In this document: in pieces, positions 1 to 9,172 of the stretch
Numbering within the stretch: position 1 is the first letter of the stretch
How the letters are laid out: every line of letters begins with the position of its first letter
IMG/VR virus record: IMGVR_UViG_3300017971_000228
Span: 34,107 to 98,106 of that record
Reading direction: 5' to 3' (one strand)
From: a virus
Length of the DNA stretch: 64,000 nucleotides
Notes under the pieces: model-generated
What the model saw: only the letters and a program-made list of their open reading frames with translations
Databases searched by the model: none
Told to the model about the DNA's origin: nothing
Program-made: the position numbers and the translations under genes

Positions 1-3000
1 GATGCCCTGGGGGGTGGTACTGGAACTGCTTTGACGGCCGTACCCTGGAACAGCGATTGGGACGCAGAGGTCCAGTCCGAAGTCAATGATGCCTTGGTAG
101 CGTTGAAGCTGGATCACCTCATCGCTACATCAGAGGCCGATGACCCAGTAAACAACTCGATCATAGCGAAGCTGGCAGCTTCCGGGGGCGACTGGAGTAC
201 CTTTACCGCCAGTCTAAACTCACTGGAAGCCATTACGGACGACGTGGGCGATGTCAACGCTGCTACCGGAATCAGCGCCAGTGACGTGCTGAGTTCCAGC
301 GATCTGGACAAAGCCCTGACAGACATCAACCTGGATCACCTGCTGAAGACGGCGACGGCCGGTTCAGATATGACCACCGAAGTCGCTGACAATACCGTCA
401 TGGCCCGAATCCTGGCCAATGGTGACACTTCGGCCTTCGATCAGGGAACTGACGGACTACAGCTGATTCGAGACAAGCTAACGGACATTGAGACTGATAC
501 CGGGGAAATTGGCGCTGCAGGGGCGGGCCTGACCCAGCTCGGGGGCATGGCAACCTCCATGATGGCAGAAGTGCAGTCTGAAGCGAATGATGCGCTAGTC
601 GCCTTGAAGTTGGATCATCTAGTTGCAGCCGCTGAGAGTGACGATCCGGTAGACAATTCAATCATCGCCAAACTGGCAGCGAGTGGTGGTGATTGGAGCA
701 CGTTCACAGCAAGCCTGAATGCTCTGGAAGCGTTGGCAGATAATCAATCAGACATCGTAACGGATACGGCGGAGATAGGTGCGGCAGGTGCTGGGCTCAC
801 AGCCGTGCCCTGGAACAGTGATTGGGACACGGAAGTTGAGTCAGAAGTCGATGACGCACTGGGCGGTGGAACCGGGACAGCCTTGACGGCGATTCCCTGG
901 AACTCTGACTGGGATACTGAGGTACAGTCCGAAGTGAACGACGCACTGGTAGCCTTGAAGCTAGATCACCTCATCGCCACCTCGGAAGCTGATGACCCGG
1001 CGGACAATTCCATCATCGCCAAGCTCGCAGCCAGTGGGGGTGACTGGAGTACCTTTACCGCTAGCCTGAATTCACTGGAAGCTATCACGGATGACGTGGG
1101 CGACATCAGTGCCGCCCAGAGTATCGCTGCATCTGATGTGCTAAGCTCTAGTGACTTGGACAAGGCACTGACCGACATCAATCTGGATCACCTACTCAAG
1201 ACAGCCACCGCTGGGTCAGATATGACGACTGAGGTGGCAGACAATACGATCATGGCCCGAATCCTGGCGAATGGCGATACATCAGCCTTCGATCAGGGGA
1301 CTGACGGACTGCAACTGATCCGAGACAAGCTAACGGATATCGAGACGGACACCGGGGAGATTGGAGCCGCCGGGGCAGGTCTGACACAACTGGGCGGCAT
1401 GGCAACCTCGATGATGGCAGAAGTGCAAAAAGAGGTTGACGACGCGCTAGTAGCTCAGAAGCTAGATCATCTAGTAAACGTAGCCGACAGCGATGATGCG
1501 GCCGACAATTCACTGATAGCGAAGCTGGCGGCCAGTACGGGCGACTGGAGTGACTTCACGGGAAGCCTCAACTCGCTGGTGGTCATCACGAACAACCAGG
1601 CCAACATTGAGACTGATACCGCAGAAATAGGCGCGGCTGGTGCCGGACTCACGCAACTGGGCGGATTATCAACCTGCATGATGGCTGAAGTTCAAAGCGA
1701 AGTCAACGACGCCCTGGTGGCAGTGAAGCTGGACCACCTCGTCTTCGCAGCGGAAACAGATGATGCGGCCGACAACTCTATCATCGCCAAGCTCGCTGCG
1801 TCAACAGGCGATTGGAGCGACTATACAGCCAGCTTGAATTCGATGGTCATCCAGACCACGAATCAGGCCAATATCGAAGCGGATACTCAGGATCTACAGT
1901 CACAGATCGGAACTGCGGGGGCCGGTCTCACGCAGTTGGGTGGTATGGCTACTTCTATGATGGCGGAAGTCCAGTCAGAAGTCAACGATGCTCTTGTGGC
2001 TCTGAATCTGGACCACCTGCTGGCCACAGCAACGGCTGGCTCGGACATGACGACAGAGGTAGTGGACAATACCATCCTGAGTAGGGTACTGGCCAATGGA
2101 GATACTTCAGCCTTTGACCCGACTACGGACGGGTTGCAGCTCATCAGAGACAAGCTATCAGACATTGAAACGGATACTGGAGAGATAGGTACGGCCGGGG
2201 CGGGGTTGACCCAACTCGGCGGAATGTCCACATCCATGATGGCTGAAGTGCAAAGTGAAGCCAATGATGCTTTGGTTGCCCAGAAGTTGGATCACCTAGT
2301 CGCTGTAGCTGATGGCGATGATCCGGTCAATGATTCTATCATCGCCAAGATCACTGCCAGCACCGGTGACTGGAGTGACTTCAGCGCAAGCACCCAGTCC
2401 CTGGTTGTGCTGGCGACCAACCAGGCAAACATCGAGACCGATACGGCCGAAATAGGTACGGCGGGGGCTGGCCTTACCCAACTGGGCGGACTCTCCACCT
2501 GCGCTATGGCTGAAGTCCAGAAGGAAGTTGATGACGGTCTGGTTGCACAGAAACTGGACCACCTGGTTAACGTAGCTGACTCTGATGATCCTGCCGACAA
2601 TTCCATCATGGCGAAGCTGGCTGCGTCGGGTGGGGACTGGAGTACCTTCAGCCCCAGTTCTGACGCCCTGGAAGCTCTGGCGGACAACCAGTCCGATATC
2701 GTGACGGACACAGCAGAGATAGGCGCAGCCGGGGCAGGGCTGTCAGCGATTCCCTGGAACTCTGACTGGGACACGGAGGTGGAGTCAGAAGTTGACGATG
2801 CGTTGGGCGGGGGTACGGGAACATCACTCACAGCTGTCCCGTGGAATAGCGACTGGGACACGGAAGTCCAGAGCGAGGTCAACGACGCGCTGGTTGCGCT
2901 CAAGCTAGATCACCTGGTAGCAGCATCGGAATCTGACGATCCCGTTGACAACTCCATCCTAGCCAAGCTGGCTGCCAGCGGAGGGGATTGGAGCGCCTTC

Positions 3001-3468
3001 AGTCCCTCAAGCGATGCTCTGGAAGCGGTGACTGACAATATCAACCAGGTCAGCACTGCGACCGGACTCAGTGCTTCAGATGTACTGAGTGCCAGTGATC
3101 TGATAGCGGCGTCGGACATCGCCGACGCAGTCTGGGATGAAACCAGCGCGGGGCATACCGATGCCGGCAAGGCCGGGCTACAGATGTGGACCGACGTCGA
3201 TGCCATCCTATCAGATACGGGAACGGACGGGGTGGTCCTATCTACGGCGACGCAGCAGTCCATTGCCGATGAAACGCTGAAGCGGGATGTGTCCAACGTA
3301 GAGAGCAGTGCTTGTGATCACTCGCTGACGACTATCGTTCTGGCCACACTGGAATCCAGTACGGCGGCCTCGGTCTGGACCATCAAGCAGACGGATGGGT
3401 CCACAACCTACCAGACGAAGACACTGACGCTTGACGGCTCGGCGAGCGCGATCACTGGGGTGTCCTAG
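1..3468 (+). CDS. Repetitive phage structural protein, probably fibre/tail-associated (5' partial)
   Basis: The frame is open from base 1, so the N-terminus lies outside the window; the TTG at 31 is not convincing as a start. The 1155 visible residues are built from about eleven degenerate units. Eight carry a core like DNSIIAKLAASGGDW and three carry the variant ADNTVMARILANGDTSAF. They alternate with spacers such as AEIGAAGAGLTQLGG and PWNSDWDTEVQSEV. A higher-order copy of roughly 283 residues is visible (compare DNA near 31 and 881). The C-terminal ~60 residues (from about 3290) are non-repetitive and look like a small beta domain. Such repeats suit a long trimeric fibre or a head/neck decoration. 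It overlaps the next gene by one base (TAGTG). I do not recognise a named family; the structural role is inferred from repeats and position. Confidence 0.7.
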   Translation, partial: DALGGGTGTALTAVPWNSDWDAEVQSEVNDALVALKLDHLIATSEADDPVNNSIIAKLAASGGDWSTFTASLNSLEAITDDVGDVNAATGISASDVLSSSDLDKALTDINLDHLLKTATAGSDMTTEVADNTVMARILANGDTSAFDQGTDGLQLIRDKLTDIETDTGEIGAAGAGLTQLGGMATSMMAEVQSEANDALVALKLDHLVAAAESDDPVDNSIIAKLAASGGDWSTFTASLNALEALADNQSDIVTDTAEIGAAGAGLTAVPWNSDWDTEVESEVDDALGGGTGTALTAIPWNSDWDTEVQSEVNDALVALKLDHLIATSEADDPADNSIIAKLAASGGDWSTFTASLNSLEAITDDVGDISAAQSIAASDVLSSSDLDKALTDINLDHLLKTATAGSDMTTEVADNTIMARILANGDTSAFDQGTDGLQLIRDKLTDIETDTGEIGAAGAGLTQLGGMATSMMAEVQKEVDDALVAQKLDHLVNVADSDDAADNSLIAKLAASTGDWSDFTGSLNSLVVITNNQANIETDTAEIGAAGAGLTQLGGLSTCMMAEVQSEVNDALVAVKLDHLVFAAETDDAADNSIIAKLAASTGDWSDYTASLNSMVIQTTNQANIEADTQDLQSQIGTAGAGLTQLGGMATSMMAEVQSEVNDALVALNLDHLLATATAGSDMTTEVVDNTILSRVLANGDTSAFDPTTDGLQLIRDKLSDIETDTGEIGTAGAGLTQLGGMSTSMMAEVQSEANDALVAQKLDHLVAVADGDDPVNDSIIAKITASTGDWSDFSASTQSLVVLATNQANIETDTAEIGTAGAGLTQLGGLSTCAMAEVQKEVDDGLVAQKLDHLVNVADSDDPADNSIMAKLAASGGDWSTFSPSSDALEALADNQSDIVTDTAEIGAAGAGLSAIPWNSDWDTEVESEVDDALGGGTGTSLTAVPWNSDWDTEVQSEVNDALVALKLDHLVAASESDDPVDNSILAKLAASGGDWSAFSPSSDALEAVTDNINQVSTATGLSASDVLSASDLIAASDIADAVWDETSAGHTDAGKAGLQMWTDVDAILSDTGTDGVVLSTATQQSIADETLKRDVSNVESSACDHSLTTIVLATLESSTAASVWTIKQTDGSTTYQTKTLTLDGSASAITGVS

Positions 3469-3728
3469 TGGCCAAGACGCGGGACCTTCTGAACTGGGTT
3501 CTGCACTGGCTGTCGGCTGGTGCCGAACCCACGCGGAGGGTATCCGTTGACCTGACTTCTGATGTAGCGCGGAGCTTCGTGGTCATCTGTGACATGGACC
3601 GGACTACAGACTTTACCCACGACATAGCGCGGAGCTTCACGCTCGTCTTTGACGTGGATCGCACGCCGGACTTCACGCACGACGTGGCGCGTAGTTTTAC
3701 AGTGACAACGGACAGGAAAAATGCCTGA
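3468..3728 (+). CDS. Small internally repeated structural-region protein
   Basis: 86 residues from a GTG whose G is the last base of the preceding TAG. After a short N-terminal helix-like segment (LLNWVLHWLSAG), a unit of about 20 residues repeats three times, each with a core like DFTHDIARSFTLVFDVDRT. The repeats suggest beta strands or a small solenoid. It sits between the repetitive protein and the neck genes and overlaps the next start by 8 bases, so it is probably co-translated. No family recognised. Confidence 0.6.
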   Translation: MAKTRDLLNWVLHWLSAGAEPTRRVSVDLTSDVARSFVVICDMDRTTDFTHDIARSFTLVFDVDRTPDFTHDVARSFTVTTDRKNA

Positions 3729-4026
3729 AGTTCACATGAACGATACGGGGGCCTCCATCATCTGCCTCATCCGGGAGGGGACGGCGGCCCTGGACATAGG
3801 ATCTGCTACGGCGATGGCCATTCACTATCAGAAGCCGGATGCTACAACGGGATCCTGGTCGGCGTCGCTGTACACCGACGGTTCGGACGGGAAGATGTTC
3901 TACGAAACGGCGGCCTCTTCGGACCTGTCTGCGTCGGGGTGGTGGAGCATCCAGCCAGCCTTCACGCTGGGCGACTGGACAGGGCGGGCGGAGACCAAGG
4001 AATTCGAGGTGCTGGCGAACATCTAG
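3721..4026 (+). CDS. BppU/Ig-like small phage structural protein
   Basis: 101 residues, ATG start after GACAGGAAAA. The composition is beta-rich. The pattern is that of small BppU-like or Ig-like domains often found beside phage connector genes: IHYQKPDATTGSW near residue 40, GWWSIQPAF near 75, and a closing EFEVLANI. It probably encodes a virion accessory or baseplate domain protein. The family assignment is by impression of motif spacing only. Confidence 0.5.
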   Translation: MPEVHMNDTGASIICLIREGTAALDIGSATAMAIHYQKPDATTGSWSASLYTDGSDGKMFYETAASSDLSASGWWSIQPAFTLGDWTGRAETKEFEVLANI

Positions 4027-4039
4027 GGGGATTATCATT

Positions 4040-4570
4040 ATGGCTTACGGTAGCGCATCGGGGGTCGCAGCCCTCTGCAAGCACCTCACTAACGAAGGCG
4101 ACGGGGCCTTCAACAACGACACGACACCTACTCGTCGGCAGGTGCTGGCCTTCCTGGACGACGGCTCTGCGCTGATGGACGCGGAGATCGCCCAGCATGG
4201 GTTTACTACACCCGTCTCTGCCAGTCTGGTGGTAGCGGTACTGGACCCCATCGCGGAGTACTACGCCGCGGCCATGGCGGAGAGCATCGAAACGGTCTCC
4301 CGTTCTGACTGGCAGGGGACCAGCGAGAGCTCGAAGCCGACGCACTGGATGGACATGCACCGCGACTCCATGGACCGGATCCTGTCGGAACGGGGACGGG
4401 CGCTGGCTATTCTGGGAGCGGGGAGGGGCGTGGACCTGTCGGAGTACCTGCATGCCGGCGGGCTGAGTGAGGATGAGAAGGACACCTGGGAAAGTGACAG
4501 CGACTTCATTCAGCCACGGTTCAAGGTGGGGATGATGGAATACAAGACGGTAGACTGGAGAACGGTGTAG
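4040..4570 (+). CDS. Head-tail connector (adaptor)-like protein
   Basis: 176 residues from the ATG at 4040, preceded by AGGGGG. One copy of the polar motif GATTATCATTA lies directly against this start (4030-4040). The N-terminal ~120 residues are helical (AALCKHLTNEGDG, VLAFLDDGSALMDAEIAQ, AVLDPIAEYYAAAMAE), which resembles head-tail adaptor proteins. The gene precedes an HK97 gp10-like gene and a tail-terminator-like gene, the usual neck order. The longer open frame reaching back to 3839 overlaps the previous gene in another frame and is unlikely to be the true start. Confidence 0.55.
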   Translation: MAYGSASGVAALCKHLTNEGDGAFNNDTTPTRRQVLAFLDDGSALMDAEIAQHGFTTPVSASLVVAVLDPIAEYYAAAMAESIETVSRSDWQGTSESSKPTHWMDMHRDSMDRILSERGRALAILGAGRGVDLSEYLHAGGLSEDEKDTWESDSDFIQPRFKVGMMEYKTVDWRTV

Positions 4571-5073
4571 TGCCGGTCCTTCTGAAGATCTCCACCCAGG
4601 GTTTTGAGGCGACGGCGGGGCGGTTCGCACGGGCGCAGAGCTTCCTGCCGCATAGCTTCCAGCAACGGCTGGGAGAGCTGATGCGCAGCATCCGGGACGT
4701 GGTGCGGGCCGAAGCACCGCCCAATCTGAGCCGATACGTGACGCACCGAACGGAGATGCTATCCCATAGTCCGGCAAGGGCGCTGGGGAAGATCGACCTG
4801 GAGCAACCGCCGAACCCACCCTATCCAGCGGAAATCTGGGACTACATCATCAAGGGGACGAAGCCCCACCCGATTGTACCACGTCGGGCGCGGGCGCTGG
4901 CCTTCTACTGGGAGAAGGTAGGGGCGGACGTAGTACTGCCCCACGTAAATCATCCCGGTACGGACCCCAACGACTTCCCGGCGAGGGCGTGGCGCAGGAT
5001 CGGGAGGGGGCATCTAGAGCGGACGGCGGCGAAGATCGGGCTGGACGTGGTGGGAGTGCTGGGGGGACAATGA
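4570..5073 (+). CDS. HK97 gp10-like neck/tail-completion protein
   Basis: 167 residues, GTG start at 4570 overlapping the previous TAG. The middle and C-terminal part shows the typical gp10-like layout: a GTKPHPIVPRRARALAFYW segment, VNHPGTDPNDFPARAW, then a closing amphipathic helix (LERTAAKIGLDVV). In HK97-like phages this family closes the neck or completes the tail. Neighbours on both sides are connector-like and tail-terminator-like, which supports the call. Confidence 0.75.
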   Translation: MPVLLKISTQGFEATAGRFARAQSFLPHSFQQRLGELMRSIRDVVRAEAPPNLSRYVTHRTEMLSHSPARALGKIDLEQPPNPPYPAEIWDYIIKGTKPHPIVPRRARALAFYWEKVGADVVLPHVNHPGTDPNDFPARAWRRIGRGHLERTAAKIGLDVVGVLGGQ

Positions 5074-5492
5074 GCTGGACGGGGGTACGAAGCGGGGCCT
5101 GTAGCCTGCTGATTGCGACCAGCATCTACGAAGCTGACAATAATACAGGCTGGATTGACCCAGGCGTACTGGACACGACGACATGTCGCTGGGCGGCCAT
5201 CTTCGCACCGGGGCCTATTGAGATCCCGCGTACGACCTTCGGCAGCCATCACGTCACTTGGTCGCTCATCCTGCAGACCTGGATTATCAATGACGGCAAC
5301 TTCGACAACTGGCAGGACGACCACGATACGGTGATCCAGGACACGGTGGATGCGCTGCGGTCGGATGATACGCTGGGGGGGAGCTGTGACAACGCCGTCA
5401 TCAGCCTGGTAGACATCAGCGTAGAGGAACGGGGAAACCGGCGGTACGACGTGTTGAGCTGGCTAATAGAAGCAGAAGAGTACGGACTGTAG
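5070..5492 (+). CDS. Tail terminator-like protein
   Basis: 140 residues starting at ATG 5070, with GGGGGG upstream and a 4-base ATGA overlap with the preceding stop. It combines hydrophobic strands (VTWSLILQTWII) with an acidic loop (NWQDDHDTVIQDTVDALRSDD) and a strand-rich C-terminus ending in YDVLSWLIEAEEYGL. Size and position after a gp10-like gene fit a gpU/tail-terminator role. Direct motif evidence is weak. Confidence 0.5.
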   Translation: MSWTGVRSGACSLLIATSIYEADNNTGWIDPGVLDTTTCRWAAIFAPGPIEIPRTTFGSHHVTWSLILQTWIINDGNFDNWQDDHDTVIQDTVDALRSDDTLGGSCDNAVISLVDISVEERGNRRYDVLSWLIEAEEYGL

Positions 5493-5522
5493 ATGGACTG
5501 AGTCGAAAGGAAGGAGGTGCGG

Positions 5523-6695
5523 TTGCGATTTCTGTTCGTAGTAGCGGACAGCGCCCGCGAATGGAACTGTTCGGAATGGCGGGTGGCAATCCCGATGAGG
5601 GCGATTAACAACACAGAGGGTCACAGCGCAGTGGCGATAAACTGGGAGCAATTCGGGCATTTTGAGAGACCGGATGTCCAAGACGTGGTTATGCCGGCGG
5701 ATCTGGTGATCTACCAGCGGAATCTCTTTTGTGAACCGTACTTCTCAGCCGTCGAGTACTTCCAGGGGCTGGGCAAGCCGTTCATCCTGGACCTGGACGA
5801 CTCCTATCCCATCTTGCCCTGGAGCAACCCAGCCCATGGGTTCTGGATCCAGAACGTCCGGAAGATGGACCCGGAGCCGCTGAAGGGGCTGGAGATCGGG
5901 GTACAGCTGGTGGACGCGGTGTCGAGTCCCAGCAAGATGATCTGCCAGGACTGGGCGCATCTGAACACGCCGATCTGGCTACCCAACTTCGCAGAAGGTG
6001 GATGGTACAAGGACTTGCCGGGCAAGGCGGAAGAACTGAAGGACCGGATTGTCATTGGCTGGGGGGGCAGCATCAGCCACTATGATGGGTTCTGGCTCTC
6101 AGGGGTGCGGCAGGCGCTGGAGAACATCTGCCAACGAAGACCGGAGGTACTGTTCAAGTTCTGCGGGAACGACGGGCGAATCTATCTCCAGCTTCCGGTA
6201 GGTACATCGCAGAAGATGTGGCAGCAGGGGGTGCCGCCCAGCCAGTGGCCCAAGGTCATCTCTACCTTCGACATCGGGCTGGCGCCGCTAGACCTTATCG
6301 GGGGGTATGAATCACGCAAGAGCTGGCTGAAGGGGCTGGAGTACATGCTGGCAAAGGTGCCCTGGATAGGTAGCGATGGGCCATCCTACAGCGACCTGCG
6401 GCATCATGGGCTGATGGTAGGCAACAGCCCGGCAGAGTGGGAAGAGGCACTGGAATACATGATAGACCATCTCGAAGAGGAGAAGGAGAAGGCGGCGGGT
6501 GAACCCTATGAATGGGCGCAGACGCTGACGATGGAGAACAACGTAGGGTTCTACGTTCAACTGGCACAGAAGATGGCGGGGCTAAGGTCGGCGGCAATGG
6601 GGCTGCCGGGGTTAATGCACGTAGGGGCGAAGCGACCGATAAGCGTGAAGGACGTGACACCACTGGAGGATCTGATCTATGTCAAAGCTGCTTGA
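5523..6695 (+). CDS. Glycosyltransferase (GT-B, family 4-like)
   Basis: 390 residues from a TTG at 5523, chosen because a perfect AAGGAGGT lies at 5511-5518; the GTG at 5517 falls inside that SD. The C-terminal half carries GT-B features: IVIGWGGSISHYDG (domain junction), FDIGLAPLDL, and ESRKSWLKGLEYMLAKVPWIGS, the usual acceptor/nucleotide-sugar site of family 4 enzymes. The N-terminal domain has FLFVVADSAREW and ILDLDDSYPILPW. It is an unusual cargo within a tail operon and is followed by a second GT-B protein, so the pair probably glycosylates a virion protein or phage DNA. Substrate unknown. Confidence 0.75.
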   Translation: MRFLFVVADSAREWNCSEWRVAIPMRAINNTEGHSAVAINWEQFGHFERPDVQDVVMPADLVIYQRNLFCEPYFSAVEYFQGLGKPFILDLDDSYPILPWSNPAHGFWIQNVRKMDPEPLKGLEIGVQLVDAVSSPSKMICQDWAHLNTPIWLPNFAEGGWYKDLPGKAEELKDRIVIGWGGSISHYDGFWLSGVRQALENICQRRPEVLFKFCGNDGRIYLQLPVGTSQKMWQQGVPPSQWPKVISTFDIGLAPLDLIGGYESRKSWLKGLEYMLAKVPWIGSDGPSYSDLRHHGLMVGNSPAEWEEALEYMIDHLEEEKEKAAGEPYEWAQTLTMENNVGFYVQLAQKMAGLRSAAMGLPGLMHVGAKRPISVKDVTPLEDLIYVKAA

Positions 6696-6888
6696 CGTTG
6701 AGGGGTTGCTGGACGAACGGGAGCCGCTGCAGCGCGGGGTATACCAGTTCGTGACGACTTGGTATGAACGACTGAAGCTAGAATACGAAGGAGTGAATCT
6801 GGGAGAATGCCTACAATACAACCTGAGCCAACTGTGCAACCATCGGGTGCTGGCGGAGATGGAGAAGGCACGGGCCAAACCGCTGTGA
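6679..6888 (+). CDS. Small hypothetical protein between glycosyltransferases
   Basis: 69 residues, mostly helical, with a C-terminal EMEKARAKPL. It overlaps the end of the upstream glycosyltransferase by 17 bases and the next GTG by 4 bases. That coupling suggests it is translated with the pair and could be an accessory subunit. No family recognised. Confidence 0.5.
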   Translation: MSKLLDVEGLLDEREPLQRGVYQFVTTWYERLKLEYEGVNLGECLQYNLSQLCNHRVLAEMEKARAKPL

Positions 6889-8159
6889 AGCCGGTCATCG
6901 TCCTGAGTGGGGGGCCCGCGGTCGTTCCCCTGGTAGCGAAGTTCGACGGGGACGGGAAGGTGACGGACCCGCTACTGTCGGGGGAGTACGATCTGGCATT
7001 CCTGTACCCGCAGGTAGCAGACCAGTTCAGGGGACGGGGACTGGAGTGCTTCAAGATTGACGACGGGACGACGGGGCAGGACAACAACGACGCTATCAAC
7101 TGGGCAGTTCAGAAGGCGATGCCGCTTCTGGCGTCACTGAAGGGTAGAAAGCAAAGCCGAATACGGGAGTGCTTCCCGCAGGACCAGCGGATTCTCAAAG
7201 TGGTGAGCGGGGGGTTGCTGGACTGGATGCCGGGGTACGTGGTCTCGTCGATGGCGCGGATGCACATGCGCATCACGGTCTGGAAGCGGTTCTGGGATTC
7301 GCATGACGTCCGGCTGGTGGTGACGCACGAGGACGTGGCAGAGGACACGAAGGCCCTGGTGCAGTTTGCCAGGGCGCAGGGAACGCCGACGCTGCACGTG
7401 CCGCACTTCAACCATGGCAGTCTGCCGAGGCCCATGCCGGACCTACATGACTCTATCAACTGTGACTACGCAGCGGTAGCAGGGACCTACATGCGGGGGT
7501 GGCTGGCGGAGAGGGGCATGGACCCGGACCATATCCGCATCACGGGGCATCCTGCCTGGGACCGATACGCGCACATCAACCCGGACCGCTACTGGGCGCG
7601 GGCGATGATGCGGCTGAATCCGGCAAGGAAAGCGGTCTGCTATGCAGCGGACTGGGTGCTCTGGACGACGCTATGCTACCACGAGCATACCCCGCAGGCA
7701 GGGTGGCGGGCGATGCTGGGAGCAGCCAAGGCGCTGACTCAGGAGGGGTGGATACTCATCTGCAAGGCACACCCGGGGGCCAAGGAGACCAACGCGGCAT
7801 GGCACGCTAAGACAGCGGAGGACACAGGCGTGGAATGCGTGGTCACTGACAGGCATCTGGATGTGGTGCTACAGGCTGCGGATGTGTTTGTGAGCAACGG
7901 ATTCTCAAACATCATCGCTGAAGCGGCCATGGCGGGGGTGCCGGGCATCACGCTGGGGCCGGGGTATCTGGATGAACCGGCGGTGCCGGGGGTAGAGTAC
8001 GATGCGGAGGCGCTGTACCTGAAGATCAAGGAGGTCCAGGCGACCAGGGAGGCATGGCAGGAGAAGTTGCTGCCGGCTTTCATGACTCGCTTCGTCGGGC
8101 CGAATGACGGGCAGGCAGCGGATCGCATCGTGGAGTGGTGTCGGGAGTTGGCAGGATAA
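6885..8159 (+). CDS. GT-B fold glycosyl/glycerophosphotransferase-like protein
   Basis: 424 residues if translation starts at GTG 6885 (GTGA overlap with the previous stop); the open frame upstream is a shadow of the 69-residue gene. The sequence begins like a Rossmann strand (KPVIVLSGGPAVVPLV). It then has LHVPHFNHGSL, ITGHPAWDRY, the C-domain GWILICKAHPG, and VVLQAADVFVSNGFSNIIAEAAMAGVPGITLG. These are typical of the superfamily holding CDP-glycerol glycerophosphotransferases, UDP-GlcNAc 2-epimerases and capsule transferases. A strong hairpin follows the gene, so this cargo pair may form its own transcription unit inside the structural operon. Donor and acceptor are unknown. Confidence 0.7.
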   Translation: MKPVIVLSGGPAVVPLVAKFDGDGKVTDPLLSGEYDLAFLYPQVADQFRGRGLECFKIDDGTTGQDNNDAINWAVQKAMPLLASLKGRKQSRIRECFPQDQRILKVVSGGLLDWMPGYVVSSMARMHMRITVWKRFWDSHDVRLVVTHEDVAEDTKALVQFARAQGTPTLHVPHFNHGSLPRPMPDLHDSINCDYAAVAGTYMRGWLAERGMDPDHIRITGHPAWDRYAHINPDRYWARAMMRLNPARKAVCYAADWVLWTTLCYHEHTPQAGWRAMLGAAKALTQEGWILICKAHPGAKETNAAWHAKTAEDTGVECVVTDRHLDVVLQAADVFVSNGFSNIIAEAAMAGVPGITLGPGYLDEPAVPGVEYDAEALYLKIKEVQATREAWQEKLLPAFMTRFVGPNDGQAADRIVEWCRELAG

Positions 8160-8193
8160 GCTGACCTAACGGAATAGTCTAGCGGACTTATCG

Positions 8194-8245
8194 GGCGACC
8201 GCGTCTCTCTGTCCTTGGGGGCAGGGGGTGGTCGCCTTTGTTTTT
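8194..8245 (+). terminator. Terminator after the glycosyltransferase pair
   Basis: A perfect 7-bp stem, GGCGACC (8194-8200) with GGTCGCC (8230-8236), is followed directly by TTTGTTTTT. The 29-base loop is long and contains a G-rich run. Rho-independent termination or strong attenuation ahead of the tail-tube genes is likely, letting major tail proteins be controlled apart from the upstream genes. Confidence 0.65.
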
Positions 8246-8257
8246 GAGGAGGATCCA

Positions 8258-8713
8258 ATGCCGCACGTACACGGCAAGAACGTCGATGTGAAGATACTGG
8301 ACGTGGACGCTGTAGAGCAGAACATCACGTCGGACGGCAACAGCGTCACGCTCACCTGGACAAATGATATCGCTGAACTTAGGGCCTTTGGTGCGGCGGC
8401 ACTGGAGAAGCTGGAAGGTGTCCCGGACTGGGGCTGGGAGTTCGCCGGATACTACCATACCACGGCATCGCAGATAGACGAGATTCTGGGCAACATCGCT
8501 ACCTGCGTGTCCAGTTCTACAGCCGCCTGCATTGCCTTCGGGGGTGCGGGGGCGACGGAAGTGGGGTGTCCCTTCTGGTATGGCAACTGTATTCTGGCAG
8601 AGTATGCAGTCGAAGCACCGTCTGACGGGCCGGTGACGGTAACAGCCACTTTCGCGGGCAGTGGTGCTCTATCGCGGGCAGCCATCGCCGCTGGCGGGTC
8701 CTGGACTCCATAA
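8258..8713 (+). CDS. Major tail (tube) protein, copy A
   Basis: 151 residues from ATG 8258 with the SD GAGGAGGATCC. It opens with MPHVHGKNVDVKIL and ends with a strand-rich GPVTVTATFAGSGALSRAA. It lies directly upstream of a paralogue and of frameshifted tail chaperones, the classic place for the tail tube gene. It differs from copy B by an insert near GAGATEV and a longer C-terminal tail (IAAGGSWTP). Confidence 0.7.
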   Translation: MPHVHGKNVDVKILDVDAVEQNITSDGNSVTLTWTNDIAELRAFGAAALEKLEGVPDWGWEFAGYYHTTASQIDEILGNIATCVSSSTAACIAFGGAGATEVGCPFWYGNCILAEYAVEAPSDGPVTVTATFAGSGALSRAAIAAGGSWTP

Positions 8714-8734
8714 CAGTAGGTAGGAGGACAACAC

Positions 8735-9160
8735 ATGCCACACGTGCATGGTAAGAACGTAGACCTGAAGATCATCACCGTAGACGGCAGTCTCCGCCGG
8801 ATCGAAACCGACGGCAACTCTGTCACGCTGACCTGGACCAACGACATCGCTGAGCTGCGACCTTTCGGGGCAGCGGCCATGGAGAAGCTGGAGGGGGTGC
8901 CTGACTGGAACTGGGAGTTTGCAGGCTACTACCACACGGCAGCCAGCCAGATTGACGAGCATCTGGCCAACATCGCCACCTGCGTGTCCAGCTCTACATC
9001 GGCATCCATCGCCTTTGGCGGAAGCACGGCAGGCTGCCCGATGTGGTACGGCAACTGTATTCTGTCGGAGTATGCCGTGGAAGCGCCAAGTGACGGGCCG
9101 GTGACGGTGACAGCTACTTTTGCGGGAAGCGGGGCGTTGAGCCGAGCTGCAGTAGCCTAG
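8735..9160 (+). CDS. Major tail (tube) protein, copy B
   Basis: 141 residues, about three quarters identical to copy A along most of its length (shared stretches include MPHVHGKNVD, TDGNSVTLTWTNDIAELR and YAVEAPSDGPVTVTATFAGS). It has its own SD (AGGAGGACAAC). Divergence concentrates around residues 15-25 and at the C-terminus. A tandem duplication followed by specialisation, for example two tube subunits or a tube plus a distal variant, is the simplest explanation. Confidence 0.7.
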   Translation: MPHVHGKNVDLKIITVDGSLRRIETDGNSVTLTWTNDIAELRPFGAAAMEKLEGVPDWNWEFAGYYHTAASQIDEHLANIATCVSSSTSASIAFGGSTAGCPMWYGNCILSEYAVEAPSDGPVTVTATFAGSGALSRAAVA

Positions 9161-9172
9161 TGAGGGAGTAGG

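Noticed and set aside
2292-2903. 203-codon minus-strand frame inside the repetitive protein, and similar ones
   Set aside because: Antisense shadows of the repeats: they recur at each repeat unit and have Ser-rich composition with no ribosome sites.
3839-4570. Longer version of the connector gene (243 codons)
   Set aside because: The added 5' part overlaps another gene out of frame; ATG 4040 with AGGGGG upstream is the better start.
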